From NCBI GenBank assembly GCA_004151065.3, contig NWUY0300109012.1:1-31634 (forward strand): a DNA stretch of 31,634 nt. Reading direction: 5' to 3'. Origin of the DNA: Larix sibirica. Lineage: Eukaryota; Streptophyta; Pinopsida; Pinales; Pinaceae. The translations under genes and the position numbers were made by a program. Below the pieces are notes generated by a model. It was not told where the DNA came from. It worked only from the letters and a program-made list of their open reading frames with translations, and searched no databases. Positions within the stretch are counted from its first letter, which is position 1. Each line of letters begins with the position of its first letter. Of this stretch, positions 9,151 through 19,080 are shown piece by piece.

Positions 9151-9781
9151 AACCTGGGTGTTTCAACTTTCAACTAAGGTTCTAAGTTTCTAACCCCACC
9201 ATCAAAATTATATTTTTTTTCTTAACGTGGCCTACCTAGAAGTAAAATTGTCTTGGAGCATTTTGTTATCAAGAAACTAGCATACCAAGCAATTAGATAT
9301 GAGGTTTTAGAATAGAGTAGTGGCAAGGGATTTGAATGTGGTGAATTGATTATAATATAAAGCTATTTTTCAAATAAACTATACACTCAATTTTGATGGA
9401 TTGCAAAACTTGATTTAAGAACCAACTTTCCCATCATATATTTCCTAGTGTAGAGAATATTTTTACTAATTGAGGTTGGCATGCTAATTCTAGATGGTAT
9501 TTGCTAACTGATGGTCATACCTCCTATGTTCCCAGTAAAAATACCTATATGTTTATGGATTGTCCTATTGATAGAGAGGTGATATGGATTTCATTTGAGT
9601 TACCTCATTGCTTATAGGTTATAGGTAAATAAAAGCTAGACATTATTGCAACTATTATATTTTGCTAGGATAGCCTAAACTTTGGGCGATGGGATTTCTT
9701 GTCTATAAATCTTGAGAATTTAGATTATGGATTGTATTGGAATCTTGTTTATAAACTTTGGATGGGGTTTATACTTGATCT
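9151..9781. other. No recognisable feature
   Basis: AT-rich sequence without ORF or repeat that I could identify, up to the copia LTR. Confidence 0.45.
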
Positions 9782-10095
9782 TGTTGGAACAATAGGTCTT
9801 GTTGGTTCCTCACAACCATGGATATGTTGGAGATGGATAGTTGAGAGTTGATAGTAGACTAGAAGAGTTCACTGAATGGTCCACTGGCAGATCGATTGAA
9901 GAGTTGACTAGTTGACAAACTAAGCATTTGATTGGTTGGGCCGTAAGAATAGAATTATGTGATAGCATATGCATTTTGATGTATTTCTTTGTTGTGCTAT
10001 GCTTGCTTGAGCTTAAGTATTGTGACGATGTCTCTTGACACCACCTCTTGAAATCATTAGCTCTTTGATCTGTCTAATTCCCTCATTCTCCAATA
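9782..10095 (+). mobile_element. Ty1/copia 5' LTR
   Basis: The stretch begins TGTTGG and ends CCAATA, a one-base-decayed form of the expected inverted terminus CCAACA. It lies directly against a primer-binding site at 10096-10107. A length of about 314 bp is normal for a small plant copia LTR. No matching 3' LTR was found in the window, so the element is incomplete. Confidence 0.75.
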
Positions 10096-10107
10096 TGGTA
10101 TCAGAGC
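10096..10107 (+). promoter_or_regulatory. Primer-binding site for initiator tRNA-Met
   Basis: TGGTATCAGAGC is complementary to the 3' end of plant initiator tRNA-Met, the usual primer of Ty1/copia minus-strand synthesis. It abuts the LTR and precedes gag-like sequence. Confidence 0.9.
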
Positions 10108-10254
10108 TATTGGTTTGAGTCACAACTTGTTGTCAACAAGTCTTTTGAAGTGTGACAAGCTCTATTGAGTCAGATATATTTGTTTGGTGGACTCAAGGTT
10201 ATGACTTGCAGAGTATGTTAGGGTTTGGATCCATAGATCAAGCAAGAGCCGATG

Positions 10255-10790
10255 ATTTTGAATCGTCACATTATGGAATATAGGCACACGATATGGAGAC
10301 TTTCTAAAAAGTAAGGCACTTTGGCAGCTTACGAAGATTGCTTTCCCAGGTCCAAAGGATGATCAACACAAATTTATCATCGATGGGAAGAAGGATGAGG
10401 TTCTAGGAGTCATTACCACCTATTTTTCAAGGGAGATTTGCTTTCATACAAGCTTGATTGATTGTCCTCATTATGTCTGGAAAAAGTTGAACCTATTTGA
10501 TAAGATTGATGAAAGTTAGGTTATGCAAATAATAGTTGATCTCTCTGGATCCTCTTTCCTCTGAAAGGATCGAGGATTGCTTGACTCGTGTCAAGGAAGT
10601 ACAATTGAAGTTGGTTAATGTGTCAATGATGTTTCAAAGAAGTCTACAATTAATTCATTGAACTGACCCTTATGAACCTCAAAATACCCTATGATGTATT
10701 TTGTTTGACATTTCGTGCTAGTTGGGCTTCTAGAAAAGAAGATGGTAAGGTCGATACTTTGATTCTTTTTGTGGATTGGTAAAGTTCGGA
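10255..10790 (+). pseudogene. Ty1/copia gag, broken
   Basis: In one frame from about 10347 the translation reads PGPKDDQHKF, GVITTYFSREICFH and CPHYVWKKLNLF, then a stop inside DES*VMQIIVDL. This follows the copia gag pattern in which a helical region (aI-lxis-dl-fh), a WxKLxxxF motif and a xxLxxLxMS-like helix occur in order. Another frame from about 10669 gives LMNLKIPYDVFCLTFRASW, matching the LxxLPxxYDxFxxTF-like gag helix. Gag would form the particle shell. Several stops and frame changes break the gene. No CCHC knuckle, protease, integrase or RT follows; the similarity ends before 11058. Confidence 0.75.
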
Positions 10791-11057
10791 TTTATATTAA
10801 ACTAGAGATAAAAACTGTACATGTCAAAATCAAAGCATCCTTTTGTAGAGAGTATCCAAATTCCAAGGGAAGAACGATGTTTTCACATCTGGAGCAATCT
10901 AAAAGTCAAGACTAGATCTACTGGGTCTAAATGAGTCTGAGAGCTAGGCTATAATAGGAATTCCCCACAAGCCAGGGGTTATGACCAACAAAAATTGAGA
11001 TTAAGAAAGTATACCAACTTTGCATCGTACATGAAATGCAACAACCTAAAACTGAAT
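10791..11057. other. Probable decayed remainder of the copia element
   Basis: Continues from gag without a recognisable domain until the GC-richer island. Confidence 0.3.
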
Positions 11058-11111
11058 TTAATCATCATCAGAAATAACTACTAAGGACGGACCTGTACCT
11101 GAGTTCTCTAG

Positions 11112-11165
11112 CTTCCAGGCAGCGCACTTGACAACTTCCAGGCAGCGCGCTTGACAACTTCCAAG
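11112..11165. repeat. 23-bp tandem repeat, two copies plus a partial third
   Basis: CTTCCAGGCAGCGCACTTGA starts at 11112 and recurs at 11135 with one change; CTTCCAAG at 11158 begins a partial third. Confidence 0.9.
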
Positions 11166-11613
11166 TAGTGGCGGTATATCAATTGCAGGGCAGAGGAACA
11201 AGTAGGAGCTGCCTTGCTGAAGCTCTTCCCTGTGAGTTCGCAAGCCAAAGCATCCAGTTTCCCAATTATGCGAGCGTCTGCCACGACCTTGTTGTGAGCT
11301 AGTTGTCTCATACTCTCCTCCAATCTTTCGAGATGAACCATCCCTGAGGGGTCCTTTAGGCCCTCATGAGAATTACCATTGAAACAATCTTCCATGGATA
11401 AACTGAGCAACGACTTCATACTCCAGAACATACCCAGGGTCTTCGTTTGCTGTGTCTCTCGAGTTCGGGTGGAACTGGAGTCCTCCACCAATCCTCCAAA
11501 ATTAGTGATGAGTTTCTGGGCTTTCGGGCATTTGCCTCTTGTTGTGTAGACGCCTCTCCAAGCGCTCAGTGCGAGCCCAAGCCTATTGATTGAGCTTGGT
11601 CTCGAAAAAGCCC

Positions 11614-11818
11614 TTGGTATTCTCCATTTCTTTAAGGGCCCGCAGCATGTGCGAATGTCAGGGACCATTGACAATTTTGCAACTTCTGCGAGGTTCTTAT
11701 TTGAAAATGTGGTTATTAGGTTTGGTTGTCCTAGGATTTTAATGAGCGATTCTTGGCATTCTTCATTTCTTTAAGGGCCCGTGGCATGGGAGAACGCTTG
11801 GGACCATTGATAGTTTTT
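11614..11818. repeat. Direct repeat of about 65 bp, 139 bp apart
   Basis: The segments 11614-11678 and 11753-11817 share TTGGYATTCTYCATTTCTTT, then AAGGGCCCG and GGGACCATTGA. Both lie in the GC-richer island. Confidence 0.85.
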
Positions 11819-12226
11819 CTCTTCGTAACCTTGGTGCGGACCATCCTGAAACTTGCAGTGCCTTGAAACCACGCCAAGGGCCACTTCCCGCAAAGGAGGA
11901 GAAAGGAGATCAACTCCGCAGGGGGGATTCCTACCCAGGGAATGGAGAATCTGCTGGGCTTGGCATCGTGGGTATGGAGATAGTACCCACAATGGCAGTG
12001 CCCTCATAGAAACTCCATCGCATCACGAACCTCCCTCTCAACATGATAAGAACTACCACTAAAATCCATGAAAGCTCGCACAGGGGAGAATTTAGCAACC
12101 TATACTGTCAACTAGTTGCCGCTCCGGAGGGCGTACCATCCGCATAAATGCTTCACAATGACAAAAATAGTAATGTGGGCTGGCTTGAAGTGGGAGTGGC
12201 CACCTGCCGTCCTGCATGCCCCAACC

Positions 12227-12399
12227 ATATATATATATATATATATATAATTTAATGGCATAAATGGGGGGAATCCATGGTGTGTTGGCAAGGTACCAGC
12301 TTCCTCATTCTAAATTTTGAAGTGCAAGGGGAATTTATTTTTCCAGAAAAAGTATATTAAAATGTTATACATTTCATAATATATATATATATATATATT
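12227..12399. repeat. Two (AT)n microsatellites
   Basis: Runs of AT at 12227-12249 and 12379-12399, in AT-rich DNA that follows the GC-richer island. Confidence 0.95.
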
Positions 12400-13228
12400 A
12401 ATGGAATATGTTATATAGTTTTAATTCTTGAAATATATGTCAAATTTTATTGAATGGTTTTTTCTTTGTTTCGATTTCCATTGTCACTGAATTAGAACAT
12501 GAACCCAAGTGACTTTGACTACAAGGTATCTCAAACAGTGTAGACTCGAGTCGGTCAAACAACATAGATTCTAGAGTTCCTAATTAGTTGCCAATTTGAG
12601 TCTCATCACCAAAATTTCTTGACCTTGGATGCTACAAGAGTTGCTGCGTAACAGTATTTCTGGTTTAGAGCTTCTACCTTGGTTCCCTTCTTGGGATCCT
12701 TGCCTATCTTTATTAAATTATTACCATGATTTTTTACTCATTCTCTCTTATAAAGTCTTTTTCTAATCTCATTCTCTCTTCCTGCATCTTTTCATGGAGA
12801 TGCTTAAGACACTTCCGATGTACACTTTTATCATTGTACTTTTGCAGTTTTTGTGGAGATACCCTTCGCTTACGTATATTACTGTTCTTTAAGTCTCTTT
12901 GGTCCTTTTTGGCCACTAGTTGACACTAATATCCAATTAATATTTAAATGTACATTCATGTATATGTTTGCTTGTATTTGTTTGTAATTTCAGAATAATG
13001 GGTAGGTTTTATATTAGAAAAAGCTGTGGTTGAACTGAACATATCATTAAAACACAATTGAGGAGTCTTGCCTTGGCTTGCTATCCAAAACATATAATTT
13101 AACATCCAAGCCCCCTATTCTTGACCTTCCAGTTCCAGCCTTTAAGGCCTGGTAGGTACACTGCCTTACATATTGAAATATAAGAAAACTATTTGACAAA
13201 TTATACCAAATACAGTGAAAAATAGCAC
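12400..13228. other. No recognisable gene
   Basis: A minus-strand frame at 12734-12916 encodes a charged, lysine- and glutamate-rich peptide that could be a coiled-coil fragment. It has no motif I recognise and is opposed by an equally long plus-strand frame. I make no gene call. Confidence 0.4.
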
Positions 13229-13915
13229 TTATGGCATATGCTCTTGAAGGGATTCAGCTGTGAGGTCCGTCTGATGCTTCAGTGATGCATCCTCAAAGCG
13301 CATATCCATTTCAGAATGAGTTATAGGGCTGACTTCACCTGTGGCGTCCAGAGAGCGCAGAATGCCCATATCCTCTTCTTTGGCTAGAGAAAAACTGGAG
13401 AGGGAGGAGTCCCCAGAGAGCATAGAGTCCGGTGGGGGAGGAGATGAGACAACCTCTTGGGGTGTACACATGAGGTTAAGGTGGGCTGAAATTCGTCCAA
13501 CTAGAGATTGCAAATAACCCATCTGGAATGCTAACTCCAAATATTTCTGGCGATGAAGTTGCATGAATGCATTGACCTCCTCCATTTCCCTAAGTTCTAG
13601 AATGTGTTGTTGTTTCTACTACACACTGATCCTTGACCCAATTTTCTGCCTTACACTTCTTGTCCAATTGTTCCTGCCAATGGTTCTAGCGAATTGTGGA
13701 TTTCATTACACTGCACTATGCTTCTTCTACCTTATGCTCACAAAATATTTCACCCCTCTTTGAACCTCCTTTATATCACACAACACAGCATTTTCTACTG
13801 CAATAGTGAGAGCACCCCAACCTGCTTCCAATGCTTTTTCACTGCTTAACATTGAATAGCTGAGAGCTGAGAGCAGAGGTAGCGAGAATAACATTGAACT
13901 AGACCACAAAGACAT
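13229..13915 (-). pseudogene. Unidentified broken gene with hydrophobic N-terminus
   Basis: From an ATG at 13915 (minus) the frame reads MSLWSSSMLFSLPLLSALSY, which looks like a signal peptide or membrane anchor. It then reads KALEAGWGALTIAVENAVLC and IKEVQRGVKYFVS to a stop at 13727. Other frames continue with KCKAENWVKDQCVVET (about 13620-13665), and finally a 118-codon frame at 13229-13585 with REMEEVNAF, YLELAFQMGYLQSLVGRISA, a P-rich stretch and an acidic Ser-rich tail. The consistent helical, protein-like character across three frames suggests one ancestral protein of about 230 residues with two frameshifts; GTGAGC near the first break could instead be a 5' splice site. I do not recognise the family. 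It lies directly 3' of the RNase H fragment at 14100-14545 on the same strand. Confidence 0.4.
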
Positions 13916-13949
13916 TCTGTGCTTAACCACAAAGACATTCTGTGCTTAA
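13904..13949. repeat. Perfect 23-bp tandem duplication over the candidate start codon
   Basis: CCACAAAGACATTCTGTGCT begins at 13904 and again at 13927, with no differences across the 23-bp unit. It duplicates the MSLW start region of the minus-strand ORF, creating a second out-of-phase start. Confidence 0.95.
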
Positions 13950-14099
13950 CGCACACACATAACATGACTTCCCCATTGTGCTGAGCATAATCACACGCAG
14001 GAGGGAAAAGAGTGAGTTGAATGGAGTGATGGAGGAGCCATAACTCATGTCCATTCTCACAAGTGTTGTAATATGTCATAAATACCTTTGTGTGCTGCC

Positions 14100-14545
14100 A
14101 ATTCATGGGAGGGGTAAGAAATATATAGCTTAGCACCCCCATTTACCTTATATAACTCTTCATCCAGCCTAGCTCCTAGGTTGGCCTATGCATCAGCCAA
14201 CCCATTTTGCTTTTGCAAAACATGGAAAAACTCGACCTTCTTGAAGCCTTGATTCAGAATGATGATCCTTTGGGTAAATCTGGAGAGTTTGATGTTTTGA
14301 AGAGGGATTTGGTGGAACAGTGATCTTAAAATCACTGTTGAATCCCTGAACACTTTCACTTGTACATTTTTGCCTTTAGAGAAACAAGGCCTTGATAGAT
14401 TTCTCATGCTTCCACCTCATTGTTGGTTGCTTCTCCTAATTCCAAGCATACTCCATTTCCTTTTTTCCTTTGGGATCATAGATGATCTTCGCCTCAGACC
14501 CCCTCCCCCAGCATGTGCTGGAATTCTTTATCTTTTGAGCATTGA
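14100..14545 (-). pseudogene. RNase H domain fragment of a LINE, broken
   Basis: On the minus strand, three frames give an RNase H type I domain in order. They read IYDPKGKKEMEYAW (about 14449-14490), GEATNNEVEA then a stop and EIYQGLV (about 14375-14440), VFRDSTVILRSLFHQIPL (about 14280-14350), FFHVLQKQNGLADA (about 14186-14230) and, after a stop, ANLGARLDE. TNNEVEA carries the conserved Glu, the FRDS aspartate the second metal ligand, and HV-NxxAD the C-terminal block. In plant LINEs this domain sits at the end of ORF2 and removes the RNA from the RNA:DNA hybrid. The rest of ORF2 is absent upstream, so this is a 5'-truncated piece. Confidence 0.8.
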
Positions 14546-15125
14546 GAGTTTAGAGTCCTGACTCCTGCCTATTCTTCTGTTATTTTAACATCAATTTGTT
14601 TCTCAGTAAAATGTTTATCCATCAGACTCTGGACTCAGTGAATTTGATTTTGTGGATAATGTCTACCTTTCTTATGATAAATTTCATTTGGCCTACGTCT
14701 GCTTAAGCCTTTTCCTTCTTTTGCCACTTCTCCTCAGCTAGTTAACATTTGCCAGCAAGTTGTCATGGAAATGTGTGATTGGGTAATCAGGCAACATATG
14801 CCCTAATATCTTTGTAGCAAGATTTGCGAAAGATTTGGCAGAAATTCAAATTCTGGCAAATAAGAAGTGGAGAATATTTTCTAGAAACTAGGTCAATGCA
14901 TTTAACCAAATAAAATCTCCAAAAATTATTTTAATTTTTACCTAAAGTCTTTTCACCTTTCACACCTTCCTCGAAAGGAAATCACTGTGGATCTGTTAAC
15001 AGCATATAATTTCTAGGACGATGGTTTTCGATGAAGCATTAGCATATTAAGATCTACTTATACAATGACAGTGGACTAAAGTTATAACCTGTGTAATTTT
15101 CTCTCGAGATAATCCTTCAATTTTG
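14546..15125. other. No recognisable feature
   Basis: No coding or repeat signal that I can support. Confidence 0.45.
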
Positions 15126-15680
15126 AGTGGAAAAGAGTTTTTTTATCAAGAAAAAGAGATTATATTAAAATTGGCTCTAAAAACAATGCCAGTTATAGTA
15201 AGTGAAGCTCTCCAGCTTCCTATTCTACAGATTTTTATCTCATCCTTCTGAACCATGTGGACTGGTTAGACAGCCATTGTATTCATTTGAACATGTTGGG
15301 AATTTCTTATTATTCTTTACATTAAAAACACAGTAAGGGCAACTATAGGGAGACCTAGAACTTTGGTGTGATCAAAATTCTGTTTGATTTGAGTCAAAAA
15401 GAGTGGAACTTGTTTTTTTTTCAAGAAATAGAGAGATTCTATTAAATTGGCTCAAAAAACAATGCTATTTATAGTTAGAGAAACGCTCCAGCTTCCTATT
15501 CGACAGGTTGATATTTATTCTTCTGAACCATGTGGACTGGCTAGATAGTAGACAGCCAGTATTACCATTTTGACAACATATCAGGAATTTCTAATTAGTA
15601 ATTATTATTTATAATATATCTACAGGAAGCATAACTATAGGGAGACCTGGACATTTGGTCTGATCAAAATTCCCTTTATC
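15126..15680. repeat. Tandem pair of about 275-bp units, possibly antisense retroelement 3' ends
   Basis: GAGTGGAA at 15126 and 15401 is followed in both by a T-run, then TCAAGAAA, GAGAT and ATTAAA, AATTGGCTC, CTCCAGCTTCCTATTC, CTGAACCATGTGGACTGG and CTATAGGGAGACCT. Read on the minus strand each unit ends in an A-run after a CTTGA string, as SINE or LINE tails do. The copies are clearly diverged, so the pair is old or arose from two insertions. Confidence 0.75.
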
Positions 15681-15840
15681 AAATATAAAATTCCAAAAAT
15701 CAAAGGAGAATTTATGTGGAAAAGACAGTTTTGAACCAGAGTCCTACATGAGAAGACTAGGGCTGATGGTCTGCATAAGTTCTAGAAATTATTGCTGCCA
15801 GCGTGAACTGAGGGTTTGCCAAGTTAGCCCTCTGATGCTC

Positions 15841-15975
15841 CTGGCTTTTTCCTTTGCATTATCACTTCTTTAACCCTTATATACTTCTTTCTGCCAAGGT
15901 ATCCCCCTTCTTCGCCTGGCTTTTGCCTTGCATTATCACCTCTTAAACCCTTATATACTTCTTTTTTCTTTTTTT
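15841..15975. repeat. 75-bp tandem duplication
   Basis: CTGGCTTTT, GCATTATCAC and AACCCTTATATACTTCTTT occur in the same order starting at 15841 and 15916. Confidence 0.85.
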
Positions 15976-16071
15976 CTGCAGAAAAAAGTCATATTTGTTC
16001 ATTTCCAAAAATAAATTAGATACGAGGCATCAAAGACCTTGAGGCTTGACCCAATATAAAAGTCATACTTC

Positions 16072-16683
16072 AGAAGTTTCCATGCCAGCAGGGGGGTGCC
16101 AACCCGACATTCCTTCCATCTGTATGCTTGTAAACATCTTAAGTTCTTCCTTACAGAGATTCCAGGATTCAGTTATGTTACATAATCTGAGATAAGTTCA
16201 GTTTCAATAATAGAACATCAAATAGGGGTTGTTTGAAGCATAGTGACAAGATTTGGCTGTATTGGGAGTCCGTGTACCGAAATTCGGCGAATATTCAACA
16301 TGGTACGGATATGATGAAGTTGACTAAATACTTAAATATATTTACAATTTTAACTTTTAAAGATTCATGAAAAGTTAAGAAGTTTCCATGCCAGCAGGGG
16401 GGTGCCAACCCGACATTCCTTCCATCTGTATGCTTGTAAACATCTGAAGTTCTTCCTTACAGAGATTCCAGGATTCAGTAATGTTACATAATCTGAGATA
16501 AGTTCAGTTTCAATAATAGAACATCAAATAGGGGTTGTTTGAAGCATAGTGACAAGATTTGGCTGTATTGGGAGTCCGTGTACCGAAATTCGGCGAATAT
16601 TCAACATGGTACGGATATGATGAAGTTGACTAAATACTTAAATATATTTACAATTTTAACTTTTAAAGATTCGTGAAAAGTTA
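16072..16683. repeat. 306-bp tandem duplication, nearly identical copies
   Basis: Copy 1 is 16072-16377 and copy 2 is 16378-16683, head to tail with no spacer. I count three substitutions: T/G in CATCTxAAG, T/A in CAGTxATG and A/G in ATTCxTGA. No ORF lies in the unit. It is either recent or, less likely, an assembly effect. Confidence 0.95.
16269..16309. repeat. Palindrome inside an imperfect stem
   Basis: CCGAAATTCGG at 16277-16287 is a perfect inverted repeat. It lies between TCCGTGTACC (16269-16278) and GGTACGGA (16302-16309), which could pair with a two-base bulge. The second copy lies at 16575-16615. Confidence 0.6.
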
Positions 16684-17739
16684 CTGTTAAAATTTAATTG
16701 TTAAGATAAAAGTGGAATTTCAACTAAAATAGCTAATGCTCAGGCGCTGTAGTTTAACTTTTAACAATTTAACTATTCCTTAATTATTAATAGAAGAGTG
16801 GAACTATAATAGCAACATATCTAATGATGACTCAAGTCTCATACTATTTGTAACTTCACCATCACAAGAAAATGGCCACAGTTGTGAATCTTCAACCTAT
16901 ATACTTTTTCATATAAATAAATATAAACTCAAATCTCATAAGCAAAATTGATTTTGCAGAACTAAAGAAAGTAAAATCTGGACAAACAAAAACTCAGGAA
17001 TCATTTCAAACAAATTTGTGATTATTGTTCCATTTAATCTTTTAAATGTACACTGAAGTCTCACATATATGATATAACTTATGAAACTCTATTTCACATT
17101 GTTTTATCATATGTTATATTTCAAATTTGAGGTACGTTTCAAGTTGCTTACAATGAAAATGAATGCTACTTTAAAACTTTGAATGGGCAAATATATTTTT
17201 AAATTATCTAAAATTTAGAAAGTGCATGTTTTTGTATTTATAAGATGTCAACTTCTGTATTTTAGTCGTGTACTACATTTTTTCTTTACGTATTTTTTCC
17301 ATACTGAATTGTATTCGTACTCTAATATTTTGCTACTATGGTTTGAAGCACAGTAACCTTTAATTTCGCTTTTTATGGGGCAAATTTTAGTGAATAAAGA
17401 TTTTGGTTTTGCTGATTCACAATGTGCTTCTGAAACAAGGTGTTTTTTTAATATTTTAGCTAAAATATTCATCAAACAAATTCTTTTTAATGCTTTAATA
17501 AGATAGCCTACCTTTTTGATCTATCTTGTCAGAACATAATTTTATGTAGACGATGGCCACTTTTAGAAAATAAACTTCACTTCTCTCTGTTTTGTGGAAC
17601 TGTAGGATTGGCACATTGCAGTTGTAACCATCTATATGCACATAAGCAGAATGGTTATTTGTTATATTCAGGTTGATCGTTGCATGGTTCTGATCTTAAA
17701 ACAAATCAGTGCAGCTAAATTTTGGTTATTAATTTGCAG
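16684..17739. other. AT-rich stretch, possible intron
   Basis: No coding remnant is visible. If the exons at 17740 and 18005 are real, this would be intron. A stretch at 17607-17652 after GGAACTGTAG is open in a frame compatible with the next exon but its 5' splice site would be weak, so I do not call it. Confidence 0.35.
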
Positions 17740-17844
17740 GAGTACAAGAAACAATTGAATCGTCTGACCGATGGATATTGTCTTCAGAACTGCCCAGCAT
17801 TTGAATCCCTGTCAATGCACCTTATTTTGGAAAGATGCATTGCT
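17740..17844 (+). CDS. Candidate internal exon, 35 codons, unknown gene
   Basis: The stretch follows a good 3' splice site (pyrimidine-rich ATTAATTTGCAG) and is followed at once by GTATGT, a strong plant 5' splice site. Its length, 105 bases, is a multiple of three. In the first phase it is open and reads EYKKQLNRLTDG, then YCLQNCPAFESLSMHLILER and CIA; the second phase stops after five codons. An alternative is that this is a terminal exon using the third phase, VQETIESSDRWILSSELPSI then a stop. I do not recognise either peptide. The downstream DNA is TG-rich like a plant 3' UTR. No upstream exon is secure, so the call rests on splice signals alone. Confidence 0.35.
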
Positions 17845-18004
17845 GTATGTGACTGTATTTAATGCACCAGAAGGTGTGGTTACCTGCAGGGTAGTGCATT
17901 TCAATCTCACAGAATGAGATTATTAAGGTCTCTGCTAGCCTAGCATTACACGGTTATGTTCATGTGTATGCTTACTGGCTATGGCATGACAAATGGTATT
18001 ACAG

Positions 18005-18046
18005 GGGAAGACCAAGCTACTTCCGGTGTGTGCAGTATGGAAATGA
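18005..18046 (+). CDS. Candidate terminal exon following the 17740 exon
   Basis: After GGTATTACAG the phase continuing the previous exon reads GKTKLLPVCAVWK and a TGA stop. The implied intron is 160 bp (17845-18004), GT to AG. A different phase of the same stretch is open for 36 codons to a TGA near 18115, but it would not fit the phase of the preceding exon. No homology is recognised. Confidence 0.25.
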   Translation, partial: GKTKLLPVCAVWK

Positions 18047-18770
18047 TGATGGCAGGAGACCTAACCTCATGTATACAGGGCAAATTGTTGGTACTAATTG
18101 AGCTGGAGGGATGAGCTTGCTTACTTTTGGGTTTATCTTTTGTGTTATGTTGATCAGCGACATCTCAAAGTCCACTAGTATATTGTAGGTATGTAAGATG
18201 TAGTGTGTGCTGCGTGCTTCTTGGCTCCTCAAAAGAGTTGGAGAATGTGATTGCTTTATAATGGGATGTTAGTGTGTTGGGACATAAATATTGTGAATAT
18301 TCGTTTGGTAGTAATTGATTTGTTTTTTCATTCACTTCCCAATACATCTGTATTACTAACTGGTTTTATTGTTTGAATGCAACCTTATGGTGCTTTGCTT
18401 GCTCAATCTGGAGCACATGCATTTATCAGTGCATACTGTCTTTGAATTTTTTTACCTGGATGTGTAGTATTATTGTCCATTCTGCATCCTATCCTGTCTT
18501 GTTCCACTGATGCCTTTTCAGAAGGGCTTTCTTGAGGCATAGTCGTGTTATTCTTAGTCCGATGGTGGCAAATTGTTTGCATTTTGGATTTCACACCTCA
18601 CTGTATTTTACAAATCATACAACTGCTTTGAACTTGTATAAGTTTCGATAAACCTGTAACTTTTTTTGTGTGGCTATAAGATTAGTGTTGAGCCATAGTA
18701 GCACGAACATATGTTGAAGTCTAATAATAGTTTTGCTTGTCAATCAATGTCACTGCATTATCGACAAGTC
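18047..18770 (+). other. Possible 3' UTR-like sequence
   Basis: T- and TG-rich plus-strand sequence with no ORF or repeat; consistent with the 3' end of a plus-strand gene but not proof of one. The minus-strand frames at 18017-18594 carry no motif. Confidence 0.25.
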
Positions 18771-19080
18771 GACAGTAATTTTGGATGTCCATTGTGTATA
18801 CAAATTGGTTGAAGAGATCTCTCAGTGGTTTTTGTCATATTAGAAACCATGAGTGAGGGTTCAGGTAATTTACATTATGGTTCATTTTTTGCCTTTATAT
18901 CCTTGCACGTATTTTTTGAGGATAAATCTTGACTTAAGATTGCAGCAATTCGACTGTAATTTTGGATATCCATTGCAGTGTACATTTTGTTGGAGATATC
19001 TGTCAATGAATTGTCATATTGGACGTGATGACTGAGGGAGGGTTCAAGTGACTTGCATTGTTACTCATTTGTATGGCTTA
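18771..19080. repeat. Degenerate tandem repeat, about 181-bp period
   Basis: GACAGTAATTTTGGATGTCC at 18771 recurs as GACTGTAATTTTGGATATCC at 18952; both are followed by ATTG, GTATAC or GTACA, TTGGT or TTGTT, GAGATCTCT or GAGATATCT and TGTCATATT. Confidence 0.75.

Larger units (their letters stand above)
11058..12170 (-). pseudogene. GC-richer island with unidentified broken ORFs
   Basis: This block is visibly richer in G and C than its neighbours, and its edges are abrupt at about 11060 and 12220. The longest frame is 188 codons on the minus strand (11108-11674). It holds a helical-looking stretch, MVHLERLEESMRQLAHNKVV, and ends in residues encoded by a 23-bp tandem repeat. Upstream on the same strand, 11731-11913 encodes MVRTKVTKRKTINGPK and MPRALKEMKN; related residues recur at the start of the 188-codon frame in another phase because of a local DNA duplication. 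The basic MVRTK start recalls gag N-termini of plant Ty3-type elements, but I see no diagnostic domain. It may be a transposon gag relic or a captured gene piece. No function is assigned. Confidence 0.35.

Noticed and set aside
12734-12916. 60-codon charged minus-strand ORF
   Set aside because: It could be a coiled-coil fragment but has no context, no known motif and an equally long opposing frame.
14119-14130. TATA-box-like string about 200 bp upstream of the MSLW start
   Set aside because: The string falls in the tail of the RNase H remnant (coding for KLYIS-like residues), so promoter function cannot be argued from it.
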